Of a stretch of DNA of 64,000 nt, positions 34,669 to 46,279 are shown piece by piece. Positions within the stretch are counted from its first letter, which is position 1, and each line of letters starts with the position of its first letter. The notes under the pieces were generated by a model. That model searched no databases and was not told the origin of the DNA. It saw only the letters and a list, made by a program, of their open reading frames with translations. The translations under genes were made by a program, and so were the position numbers. Where the stretch lies: NCBI RefSeq assembly GCF_033568475.1, contig NC_133123.1, forward strand, positions 159,851,753 to 159,915,752, read 5' to 3'. Origin of the DNA: Henckelia pumila (Eukaryota > Streptophyta > Magnoliopsida > Lamiales > Gesneriaceae).

Positions 34669-35777
34669 TGATTTGCTGGATCATCGGCCTAGGAGGCGCA
34701 ATGACCGTGGTCTTGAGAATAATATTAAACATTTCATTGGTTTCCAGTGTCTCCATATACACGGATTTAGGTTGACCACTTTTGCTCTTTCCATAAAACT
34801 TAATTGGTCCAAAATAACCATTGTAATACCTGGATTCAACCACGCTGGAACTTGCCTGGAAAGGTTGTGAATCTGCTTGCACAATCTCCACATCATCTCC
34901 AATCCAAAACATCAGGAACTGATGCATTGACGAAGGTATGCAATGATTTGCATGGATCCAATCCCGGCCTAACAAAGCCTGAAAATTGGCAGAAGAATTG
35001 ACCACAAAAAATGCTGAAATTGATGTTTTACTTCCCCCCAAAACCTCTGCAGGGAATACTCCAATAGTCTTAGTAGCTTCCCCAGTGAATGCTATCACAG
35101 AAACCTCTGTAGGGATGAGATCAGTTTCCTCTTTTCCAAGCTTCTTCAACACCCTTAATCGTAAGATATTTACTGCAGAACCATTATCAATTAAAACCCT
35201 TGATATTGGGTGACCATTCACATGGGCCTTAATATACAAAGGTCTAATATGCTTTTTCATCTCAATAGCAGGCTTCTCAATAATCACCATATTTGGTTTA
35301 TATGGTTCTTCTTCTATAGTAACACCATGGCATGGTTCTTTATAAACCTCGTCCTGCATTAAGTCCACTCAATCAGCAGGCTTCTCCTTGGACCTAAACA
35401 TATCCGGCAAAATCACAGATCCAGTGGCACAATCCACCGATATAGTGAATTCGCCAACTTGGAAACTAACTTGTTTCTTGATACTTAGTTCCTCATCAGA
35501 CAAAAAATCATCATCCTCAAATTCTTTGTCTTCTGTTGCCTTTCTACCAAATTTACTTTTATTTGGTATAGATGGTCCTTCTCCAGCTCGGCGTGCCCTT
35601 GCCTTCTCTCGTAAAAGCCTTCTTTTTTGAGTTCTTGTAAGCGGCAAGGGAAATTTTTTATGACGTAATAACTGCCATTGTCCTTCAGGTTGCACATTCG
35701 GTGGAAAAACAAACCTCGGTTTATCCTTTTTCAAACCTCGAGTTCCTTGACCATGGTTCACTTTCGTGGACAATGGT
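34649..35777 (-). pseudogene. E2 gag C-terminus and aspartic protease
   Basis: The 35369-35777 part is the gag tail continuing from 58348-60431 across E5 and E4; it is rich in basic residues (RTQKRRLLREKARARRAGEG). A TGA after KEKPAD is followed in frame by VDLMQDEVYKEP. The protease has YIKAHVNGHPISRVLIDNGS then AVNILRL, the D-N-G-S active-site form seen in Tat elements, and FQALLGRDWIHANHCIPS in the second half. Function is polyprotein cleavage; it is part of a dead element. Confidence 0.85.
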
Positions 35778-37239
35778 TGTAGCGACCCTACCCGGATCCG
35801 CTACCTAATTAGAGTTAACAGCATAATTAAACATGCATTAAATAAATCGCTGTGGAAGACTTTAAATAAAAACAGACCGGCAGAATACAACCGGTTAAAT
35901 AAATTTGATTTATACAACCAAATCGAATAAATAGCCTAAAGGCAAAACCTACAGCTAATCCTGCTGTTTTCACTGGTCACTGACTACTCCAAGCTCCTGG
36001 TGCTCAATCCTGCACCTACACCTGCCCCTACGAATGGGGTGTCTAGATACACAGAAAAGACTGGACGTGAGCTCTAAGCTCAATACGAAAGCACTGGGCA
36101 AAACATACAAATATGATGCATGCAAATGATAGGGTATCCATATCTGGGATAACTGTATATAACTGCTCAGTAATGGCGCCTAGGACATGAGTGGTACAAC
36201 CCGGGGAGCAAACCCTGCGTACACTGCTCATTCCTACAGGACGTGGACCGTGTCCCTCGATGCTAGCCACCCATGACCCGTCAGTCAATAGGCCCTAGAC
36301 ATCAATCGTCCAGACAGGGCTGAGCGGCCCTACGTGGCTCATCTCGCAAGATGGATAGGCACAATATGATATGCACATGCTGCATAATAAATGACATACA
36401 AAATGCAACATATAAGCATGCAAAACCCGCTGGCAATCTCAGTCTGTACTTGCGTACCTTACTACAAGCAGTTTCTAGCAGTCCCACTCTAGCTTCCAAG
36501 CCTATATCAGCTCTACAATGCAAATACCCATGCATCAATAATTAAGCTCTAAAAGCCTTAACTAAGCTATTACATACTCCTAAATAATTTAAGGAGACCA
36601 TAGCTATACCTGCGTCCGTCGTCAGCCCGCTGATGACGATTGCCTCAAAACTAGGCCACAGCTCCACCTCGACGCCTAGATCGCTATGCCACTTCCGGAT
36701 TCCCAATAGGATGCCTAGAACTCCCTAGATCTGAGTTAGAAGGCTTAGGAATCAGAGAGAAGAGAGGAAAAGGTGCACTTTGAAATGAAATCTCGGCCCC
36801 CTATTAATAGACGGAGTTCGGAGCCTCCGAACCTGGTTCGGAACGTCCGAACACGATCGGAACCTCCGATCCCACCTTCGGAGCGTCCGATCGCCCAATA
36901 TTACGTCATCCATGATGTCACCTTGCTGACATAAGCGATGACATATGCCCTGGTCCCGATCGGAACGTCCGATCTTGCCGACGGAACTTCCGATCCAGTT
37001 CGGAGCCTCCGATCCTGAGTTCGGATCCTCCGATCCAGTTCGGAGCCTCCTGACTTGGTTCGGAGCTTCCGAACCCTCCGGACCTTCGGGACCTTCCCGG
37101 CTACTTTCGAGTGTCCTGAATCCATTTCTGGACTCCGTTAACTCTTTTGGAGTTTCCTTAATCATGTTTTACTTAACCTAAACATGATTACACGATTAAT
37201 ATACTCATTAATCGCTAATTCTGGATACGGGTCACAACA
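35778..37239 (-). repeat. E4 3' LTR
   Basis: TGTAGCGACCCTACCC to GGGTCACAACA. Dyad array at about 36811-37085 and TGACG-type sites at 36901-36945. The TATA box is mutated here (CTATTAATAG) compared with CTATTTATAG in the 5' copy. Confidence 0.93.
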
Positions 37240-40200
37240 TTCTCCCCTCCTTAAAAGATTTCGTCCTCGAAATCTAGGGTAAAACCTCGAGAACGTACAA
37301 GAAAACCTTGCTCGAGTGTCTGGTCGAAATATCCTCCGACACACTTATACTCCCGTCGAATTCTCTGCAAGCTTCATTAATGCTGAACTGCATTAACATT
37401 TTCCCAGCTGAAAATTTCTGCGCTACTGGTCGACAATCGAACTTCCCTTGCGCTAGCGTATCGTAACACCGACACTTCTTTCACTCGGACCACGATCTTC
37501 CTGACCACGAAGGATACAATACCCGCTTGATCAAGATCATCGTCTCAAAGGAAATCTTATACTGACGAAGACCAAGTCATAACCTGACCGGTTTTACTGC
37601 ATTCGTCGATCACTAATCAAAACTAACCATCTAATGGTTTCAAAAGTTCTCGGTGCTCAACACCTCTAGTTAGGAAAACACTAATCCCCAACATTGTGCT
37701 GACACATTCTAATATGAATCTCGCTTTAAGATAAACCAGTTGACTCAAGTTTATACTTCAACGTAACTGCTCGCAATGTTCCCTAGACTGGTTACCCACT
37801 TCCTTGAAACACAACCGGCTTTCCAAGGAATACTGGGAACTTAAACCATCATGTCTAGTACATTCTGCTGTCCACGTTTCTTAGTATAACCTCAACACTG
37901 TGCCCTGATGATAACTATCATCACTTGCAATTCATGACGCTACGTCCTCTCCTAGCCATTGGCCTGCGAAATCACACATACATTGCAATGGAAGTCATCA
38001 CACCTCTGATGATCTACATCATCTCGATCATAGGTTATTCACCTCATGAATTCAATCGATAAACATTCTCCTGATAGTTATACATACTCGCAATCACTGT
38101 ACACACATCAAGACTAAGGCAAGCTCCCACCAATATGCTCGACTGGGACATTCCACAGTGCACAGACATATGGAAACGTTTCCTATTCCGTCTTGAAACT
38201 CGACAGTCATTGCACCTGATATAACTCAACTCAGAGTCTCTGATAATACCATCAGTTCATACCAACCTCCAAAGGTTGAACATACTGATCCTGGAACTAA
38301 ATCTCAACGGATTCTCAATAGTCAAATCGCTCCCTTGCCTAACGCATCAGTCTCGGCACTGAACGATCTAACTCGTCGATTCCCTAGTTAATCCTGGGAA
38401 ATACTTGTGCTCGAAGTAACTTGCCACACAATGCGTCTCTGATTGTCATTTGTTGCTAACGCGCAATATTCTTGACAAAACAATCCGCATAGATGTGACT
38501 CACTGATTCGAAAGAACAAAGTTGCTTCATCGCTATCTTGCGAAATCTTCGACCCCAGAGGCAAACCTTGTTGGCTACTAAGTCGATCCTTGACTATCTC
38601 AGTCACACATCGCACATCACTAGCTGGAAGATTAGTGACACAACCTGCTAGATCTCGAGAATCAAATCCTAGCTAATGTCACACAGATCAGACAACTAAT
38701 GTTTCCTTGCTAATGTCCACTAGCATTTCCAACTACTCGTCGGATCAACCACAACGGTGTACATAGATGCCCTCACTAAACCGAAATGTTCGGTCAACAA
38801 TCTTCACTATTGTTGTTCAATGGAAAACTCTCACATGAAACAATAACATGATCCTTTCCTGACCTATTGCTATCACTAAGCAATTGATTGGATCAATATC
38901 AGCTTCCTTCTTAACAAGAATGCACTATACTGGAAACTACCAACTCCCTTGCTTGTCTCCACTGTCAAGTTAGCACCTAACTTGATCATACAAGTCCACT
39001 TGCAATCGTTCCCGATTACAACAATCCCAGAAGATTTATCTCTGACGATCATTGAGACCAAATAACTCAAATCTCCGATTTCTCTGAGATGATATTCAGT
39101 ACTCATCCTATAAGCATTTACTCGACAAAATACTATCCCAAAGTATTTCTTAATTGCTACATCCTGATCAACCCTGATTGGCTCAACCAATCGAACTCGT
39201 CGTTCTAATTAAGCTCGCAAACATCTGGTCAGACGACCATTGATCATTCAACCTGTATGGCTCAGTCAATAACTATGACTCGGCTGCCACAAAGAACCAT
39301 TTCCAAACGGTATCAGATCACAGTACATAAGTAGTTTACTTGGCACAAGTCCTGCGCCTTTTCAGCACTACTAACCGCTGCTTCGTATTCTGAACTTAAT
39401 CATCCTAACTCTGACAGAGTTACCCAATAACCACTAGTAGTCACTAGCACAGATCCCGTGTCACCTTAGCACTACTAATCGTTGTCTTGTTCACCCAAGG
39501 CAAACATCAAGATAGACTAAGCCCATTTCCTTCCCATGGAAAATCTTACGCTCAACCTCTGAATATTAGACAGTACTTAGCGCAACCACTGGACTCACTA
39601 TCCTTGACTCGTTCATGCAGGATGAACATTGTGATTCGTCAAGTCCAAATTTATACCTAAGGAATTCCAAAGATTCGCAACATTCCCGGTCTTGCTCCTG
39701 ATTATATCCCACACAAATATTGTGCAACAAATAAAGACTAAGGTAGCTTACCTCAATAACCCACCTGGACAATCACCAAGTTTTCACGGGTATAGGCCAC
39801 GCTTCCCTCACATCTCAATTAATGCTTATACAATCCTTAGCATACGGTATAAACCATCACAGATGAAGTCCATCATCATGAAGTAATTCTCCTACTCGAG
39901 TTGAAGTGTTAGAACAACATCCTATCCAAGTTCTTGGATAATTCCTATCACAAGGAAATTCTAACCACAATTCTGGTGACAACCCCTAGTCATTGCTGGT
40001 AGAAATCCGTCCACTTACTAGATCCACACGTCTAGTTGTAACTCAAAGGTTAAAACCTATCTGCTCAGAGTACACACTTGTCAAGAAAATCCCTCCATGA
40101 CTGGTTCCCACAGCAGAACGTAAACAATATCTCTGGCACACCAGACGATATCAAACCATCGATGTTTAAACCTGATATTTAATCCAAAGTCATACCCTGT

Positions 40201-41626
40201 CGTGACTGCTACCAAATCCCTAGACTGAGTAGCCTTCCCACCGCCAATCCTGAAGCACCAAGGCTCCCAGATAACCTCTGAAGTACAAGGACTCCCAGAG
40301 TAACACTGGCATAGGGTCGCGCCTCATCACGTCTAGTCATGGTCATAGTCCACAACTCTCGGTATATACTGGACCTTGTATCCCGATGAAAACCCATCAT
40401 CACAAGTCTCAACCTAACAAAGGTAAGACAACCTACTATTCTCAAGGAAACAACCTAGAACAAAGCCCAAATGTTCTAAACCGAACAATACCCTTAATGC
40501 CTCTAGATGAGTCCACTCATCGCTGGCACTAACATAGTCCACCGACTAACTTGGTCAATCCTAGGAAAACGCCTAGACTAACCGCAAGTCAAACAGTCAC
40601 AATCGGCCTACTCAAATCCCATGATTTACCACAGTTTGAACACTAATCAACTAAAACAATGCCAATCCTAGCAAAATCACTCGCAATCATTCACGAATTG
40701 CTGGATAAATAAAACATGTATCATTGCTTCCATTTATGTACAATTTCTCAATTACAATCCCATGTAATACATACAGTATTCAAAATACAATGAAATGTAC
40801 AATCAAACTTGAAATGATACAACTAAAGTATGATGATTCATTTACAACTGAAATACTGTTTACAACTATATCAATACAGTATTTAAATCATCGTACTAGT
40901 CTTCGTTTCTTGAGCATGAAGCTTCTGATCGACACACACATCGATACAAGCATACTCCCGACCAAGTCTCTCTACATGTCCTCCTACGAAGAACTCCGGA
41001 TAAATGGCTCGTGATAGCTAATCAGCTATGCTCTGCGTCAGTGCATGTCAGTCGACCCCTTCTGCTCACGATCTACCATCAGCGTTCTTCTTGTATTCAT
41101 ATCATGCTTTTGAACATGAAGTTTTCCGTGTGCCTACCGAACGTATCGATATCAGCATACCGGCAAAACCATGTTCTGCATGAGGTTAAAGACCTCACTC
41201 TCAAAACCTGTCATGCTTTAGGCACTCGAGGCATTCTTTGGTGAAGGTCTATCTGACAATCTCTCCAACTACTAGTGGAGAATTTTCAGAGTAGTGTCTT
41301 CATGGTATGGACTGTACAGATGCAAGCATCAAGTGCGTCCCATCCAATGCTCTGCCACTGCCTTTGGCATCCGGTACTTGATCCAAAACTAGGATCCATA
41401 TGAGTAAAAATCTTGAAAACTCGGACACGATCCATCACTCCTGTCCGCACTTGCTGGAATCCCATAAGTCAAATATTCAGAAATTCTGCCGATGATGGTA
41501 GTATCTGGGCAAACTAATTGCCGCATCATCACTTCTTCCAAGGTTTCATCCATCCTATAAGGATAACCCAAAGTCTTATTACTATATCCCAAGTCTCTTG
41601 CATGCATATGCTCTGATACCAATAAA
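37240..41626 (-). other. E4 interior, no coding capacity
   Basis: 4.4 kb flanked by PPT (minus AAGGAGGGGAGAA, 37240-37252) and PBS (41610-41621). Open frames are short and resemble no gag, protease, RT or integrase. A dyad GATTTCGAGGACGAAATC occupies 37257-37274 next to the PPT. The sequence is not simple-repeat and has moderate GC. I recognise nothing else in it. Confidence 0.75.
41610..41621 (-). other. E4 primer-binding site (tRNA-iMet)
   Basis: Minus-strand TGGTATCAGAGC, five bases after the 5' LTR. Confidence 0.9.
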
Positions 41627-43088
41627 CGTAGCGACCCTACCCGGATCCGCTACCTAATCAGAGTTAAGAGCATAATTAAACATGCATTAAATAAATCGCT
41701 GCGGAAGACTTTAAATAAAAACAGACCGGCAGAATACAATCGGTTAAATAAATTCGATTTATACAACCAAATCGAATAAATAGCCTAAAGGCAAAACCTA
41801 CAACTAATCCTGCTGTCTTCACTGGTCACTGACTACTCCAAGCTCCTGGTGCTCAATCCTGCACCTACATCTGCCCCGTCGAATGGGGTGTCCAGATACA
41901 CAGAAAATACTGGACGTGAGCTCTAAGCTCAATACAAAAGCACTGGGTGAAACATACAAATATGATGCATGAAAATGATAGGGTATCCATATCTGGGATA
42001 ACTGTATATAACTGCTCAGTAATGGCGCCTAGGACATGAGTGGTACAACCCGGGGAGCAAACCCTGCGTACACTGCTCATTCCTACAGGGCGTGGACCGT
42101 GTCCCCCGATGCTAGCCACCCATGACCCATCAGTCAATAGGCCCTAGACATCAACCATCCAGACAGAGCTGAGCGGCCCTTCATGGCTCATCTCGCAAGA
42201 TGGATAGGCACAATATGATATGCACATGCTGCATAATAAATGACATACAAAATGCAACATATAAGCATGCAAAACCCGCTGGCAATCTCAGTCTTTACTT
42301 GCGTACCTTACTACAGGCAGTTCCTAGCAGTCCCACTCTAGGTTCCAAGCCTATATCAGCTCTACAATGAAAATACCCATGCATCAATAATTAAGATCTA
42401 AAAGCCTTAACTAAGCTATTACATACTCCTAAATAATTTAAGGAGACCATAGCTATACCTGCGTCCGTCGTCAGGCCGCTGATGACGATTGCCTCAAAAC
42501 TAGGCCACAGCTCCACCTCGACGCCTGGATCGCTATGCCACTTCCGGATTCCCAATAGGATGCCTAGAACTCCCTAGATCTGAGTTAGAAGGCTTAGGAA
42601 TCAGAGAGAAGAGAGGAAAAGGTGCACTTTGAAATGAAATCTCGGCCCCCTATTTATAGACGGAGTTTGGAGCCTCCGAACCCGGTTCGGAACGTCCGAA
42701 CACGATTGGAACCTCCGATCCCACCTTCGGAGCGTCCGATCGCCCAATATTACGTCAGCCATGATGTCACCTTGCTGACGTAAGCGATGATGTGTGCCCT
42801 GGTCCCGATCGGAATGTCCAATATTGCCGACGGAGCTTCCGATCCACTTCGGAGCCTCCGATCCTGAGTTCGGATCCTCCGATCCAGTTCTGAGCCTCCT
42901 GACTTGGTTCGGAGCTTCCGAACCCTCCGGACCTTCGGGACCTTCCCGGCTACTTTCGAGTGTCCTGAATCCATTTCTGGACTCCGTTAACTCTTTTGGA
43001 GTTTCCTTAATCATGTTTTACTTAAACTAAACATGATTACACGATTAATATACTCATTAATCGCTAATTCTGGATACGGGTCACTACA
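41627..43088 (-). repeat. E4 5' LTR
   Basis: CGTAGCGACCC (first T mutated to C) to GGGTCACTACA, same length as the 3' LTR. Intact TATA (minus TCTATAAATAGG) at 42650-42661. Dyad array 42661-42935 and as-1-like sites at 42751-42790 lie upstream of TATA in transcription order. Confidence 0.93.
42661..42935 (-). promoter_or_regulatory. E4 5' LTR promoter module: TCGGA-N3-TCCGA dyads plus TGACG sites
   Basis: About ten short dyads of the pattern TCGGA-N3-TCCGA with varied spacers (for example TTCGGAACGTCCGAA and ATCGGAACCTCCGAT types) stand upstream of TATA. They flank a block containing TGACGTAA and TGACATCA-type sites, as-1-like targets of plant bZIP (TGA) factors. The same ordered block is in the E6 LTRs. 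The binding role is inference. Confidence 0.6.
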
Positions 43089-43106
43089 ATGTTCTATTGG
43101 CTTGAT

Positions 43107-44604
43107 TGTAGTGACCCGCACCGTGATCACCTACTAATCAGAAGCTTAAGCATACATTTAACTTAATCAAATAAAATATCAGAAATAACAGCAGAAACTT
43201 AAACAATAATAAAAATATTGTTTACAACCATATCGAATAAAACCAGTGTATTAACCCAAATACAACTGAAACAAAAGCTTAGACAATAACCCTGCTGGTC
43301 CTCCATCGCCTAAGCTCTCCTGGAACCACCCGCATCGTCCAGCCGCAGACCTGCCCCATGGAATAGGGTGTCCAAATACAACAAAGTACGGGACGTGAGC
43401 ATGATAAGCTCAGTACGAGAGTATGAGTATACGGTGTTATGTGTGCATGTATGCAAGTGAACTGGGTACCAAGACTCTCAGGTCAAGAAACAAGCTCATA
43501 GACCGAGCCCAGGGTATATAGCACGCTGCATCGTCGCATCAGGAGGTGGCTCATATACCCAGTGGATAATGGTGGCCTGATACTAGTACATGTGTCCAAC
43601 CATAAAGGTGACCTGACACAAGACTTACGTATCCAACCATCCACAAACTCGTAGGGTGAGCGCCCTACTACAGGATACCTCTAAGGTAAAAGCTCAATAT
43701 GCTCATGTATGCAACATACAGTCATGACATGCTGTATATATAAAGGCATATAAAACATTCAATCACATAATCCATGCAAACACATAATACAAGCATACTC
43801 AATCTGGATATCTCGAATAATACTTCTGTACCTCATACACTAGGCAAGCTAGACCAGACTATGTCTAAGCCTACAGTCCGCACTACAATGCAAAGTACTC
43901 ATGCATTACCACTTTATTCTAAAAGCCTTAACTACGATATAGCATACTCCCTATTTACTATAAGGAGCCAAAGCTATAACTGCATCCGTCGTCAGCCCAC
44001 TGATGACGATTGCCCCAGAACTTGGGCACCACTCCACCGTAACCCTGGAGCGTCTCGCCAACCTCCGGACCAAGCCTAGGAAGGCTAGAATCACCCCTAA
44101 AACACCTAGAATACTCTAAAACCGATAGAGAAGATGTGAGATTTGTGTGAAATTGTGGCCCTCGGAACCCCTATTTATAGGCCACGATCGGAAGCTCCGA
44201 TCACCTGATCGGAAGCTCCGATCGGTGCATGTTTGCCACGTTTTGGACGGCCGAGATCGGAAGCTCCGATCGCAGGATCGGAAGCTCCGATCTCCTGCAT
44301 CTGGTCACGTGTTTAAATCTCCTTGACACCTGTTTCTGGTTGAGATCGGAAGCTCCGATCTCAGGATCGGAAGCTCCGATCTGCCCAGAAGCTCCGAACT
44401 GTTTCTCATGTTTTCGAACTGGTTTTGGGCCCCCAAGACCCCCGGGACCTACCCCATCATTTTCGGACGTTCCGGATCTGATTTTCCACTTATTTTTACC
44501 AAATAAGGACTCCTTAAACATGTTTTGACACTTTTAAAATTATATGTCATTTTTTAACATGTTTAAAATCACTTAATCTTGTAAAATGGAACCAGGCTAC
44601 TACA
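43107..44604 (-). repeat. E5 3' LTR
   Basis: TGTAGTGACCCGCACCG to GGCTACTACA, 1498 bp. TATA (minus CTATAAATAGG) at about 44170-44180. Six copies of the dyad GATCGGAAGCTCCGATC lie at 44186-44382, plus a G-box CACGTG-like site near 44306. Confidence 0.94.
44186..44400. repeat. Dyad array GATCGGA-N3-TCCGATC in E5 3' LTR
   Basis: Six full 17-bp dyads and one half-unit, all with the same AGC spacer on the plus strand, upstream of TATA in transcription order. The other LTR (57944-58140) has one unit fewer: a 25-bp segment between two dyads is missing, consistent with slippage or recombination between units. Confidence 0.9.
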
Positions 44605-44620
44605 TTATCCCCCTACTTAA
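44605..44620 (-). other. E5 polypurine tract
   Basis: Minus-strand CTTAAGTAGGGGGATAA directly before the LTR start. The dyad relative TTCGAGGATGAAAT follows at about 44622-44637. Confidence 0.7.
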
Positions 44621-44730
44621 GATATTTCATCCTCGAACAATATTAAGTACTGAATGCAGTAAAACACTGAATAAACATCTTTTATTCAAACTGATTCATT
44701 TTACAAGTTACAATCTGAAAATACAACAAT

Positions 44731-46279
44731 TCAAAATAACTCTGGATAATCTGTACGCATATGACTCTCAAGTTCCCAAGTGGCCTTCTCAGTGCCTCGA
44801 CGCTGCCACTGAACTAGAACAAGAGGAATGGTCTTGTTGCGTAACACCGTATCCTTATGACCTATGATACGCAAAGGTCTCTCCACGTATGTCAAATCCG
44901 AGTCCAACTGTACCTCAGACGGCTGTAAGATATGAGACTCATCTGCCACATACCGTCGTAACAGTGAAACATGGAACACGTCATGGATTTTTGACAAATA
45001 CGGTGGTAACGCCAACCTATAAGCCAGATCTCCAACACTTTCTAGAATTTCAAATGGACCAATTAACTTAGGAGATAGCTTACCTTTGTGACCGAATCTA
45101 AAAATCCTGAGAAATGGTGAGACTTTCAGGAATACTTTCTCACCCACTTCAAACTGTAAAGGTCTGCGCTTGACATTCGCATAACTAGCTTGTCGATCCT
45201 GCGCAACCTTAATTCTCTTCTTGATCTATCCAACAATATCAACAGCCTGCTGGACTAACTCTGGTCCCTCAACCTGTCGCTCCCCCACTTCCTCCCAGAA
45301 CAGTGGAGTATGACATCGTCGCCCGTACAACGCCTCAAACGGAGCCATCCCAATACTGCGATGGTAACTGTTGTTGTACGCGAACTCAATCAATGGAAAC
45401 TGATCTTGCCATGCTGGACCAAAATCCATAGAACATGCTCGCAACATGTCTTCAAGAGTACGAATCATGCTCTTTGACTGCCTGTCAGTCTCTGGGTGAT
45501 ATGTTGTACTCAAACTAAGAGTAGTACCCATAGCGCGCTGAAGACTCCCCCAGAACCTAGAAGTAAACCTGGGATCTCGATCGCTGACGATGCTCACAGG
45601 CACTCCATGCAATCGAACAATATCCTGGATGTACAATCGTGTCATCCTATCAAAACTAAAGTCTCGGTTATAAGGAATGAAATATGCTGACTTGGTGAGT
45701 CGGTCCACCACAACCCAGATAGCATCACAATTCCTCGAGCTTACCAGTAAATGGGTCACGAAGTCCATCGTGATCAACTCCCATTTCCACTCAGGAATAG
45801 GTAAACTGTGAAGCAACCCTCCAGGTCGTCGGTGCTCTGCCTTGACCTGTTGACACACCAAACATCTAGAAACATATAGATACACACTACTTTTCATTCC
45901 TTTCCACCAGAACCTGGCACACAAATCCTTGTACATCTTGTTGCTCCCCGGATGAATACTCAATTTAGAACGATGAGCCTGGGATAAAATCTCCTCCCTC
46001 AGAGTATCATCCTTCGGAACAACGATACGACCAGATAAACAAAGAAAACCATCTGACTGATAATGGAATCCAGACGAACTATCATCCCCGGCTAAACGAG
46101 CCAAACGCTGGGTCTTCGGATCAGCCATCTGAGCATCTCGAATCCGAGAATACAAAGCAGGCTCAGATAAGATCGCAAACATCTGGATACTCTGCATACC
46201 TTTCTTATGCTTGAAGGTATACCCTGAAGAACAACAATCTTCAATTGCACTTGCCACAGAACAAGTCTGTAGTGCTGAC
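44731..46279 (-). pseudogene. E5 integrase and chromodomain-like tail
   Basis: Zinc domain [15 protein letters not shown] and [13 protein letters not shown] are intact. Core: [12 protein letters not shown] (Asp), [15 protein letters not shown] (Asp), then [19 protein letters not shown], where the family has GQSERT: the catalytic Glu appears changed to Lys. A stop at about 45226 (after AVDIVG) separates the rest. The tail includes KVSPFLRIFRFGHKGKLSPK, GPFEILESVGDLAYRLALPP and the chromodomain-type IPLVLVQWQRRGTEKATWEL, ending PELF. Otherwise long and well preserved. Confidence 0.9.

Larger units (their letters stand above)
35778..43088 (-). mobile_element. E4: large non-coding LTR element (LARD-like), inserted in E2 gag
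   Basis: LTRs of 1462 bp at 35778-37239 and 41627-43088 flank a 4.4-kb interior with no recognisable gag or pol in any frame. Perfect tRNA-iMet PBS (41610-41621) and polypurine tract are present. The 5-bp duplications ATGGT (35773-35777) and ATGTT (43089-43093) differ at one base. LTR termini, the as-1/dyad promoter block and the pre-PPT dyad are closely shared with E6, so a Tekay-type autonomous relative probably supplied proteins in trans. Orientation is minus, from PBS and PPT positions. Confidence 0.88.

Noticed and set aside
36752-37181. S/E/P-rich open frames in E4 LTRs (36752-37181 and 42601-43030)
   Set aside because: Repetitive peptides (GSEAPN, GSSDP) are translations of the TCGGA dyads and appear on both strands; not genes.
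37240-41626. Possible degraded gag-pol or captured host gene in E4
   Set aside because: I looked for RT, RNase H, integrase, zinc-knuckle and protease motifs on both strands and found none; only short unrelated frames.
44201-44528. Open frames rich in RSELPI/IGSSD in E5 LTR (also 57943-58266)
   Set aside because: Same artefact: the dyad array translated, present on both strands and in both LTRs.
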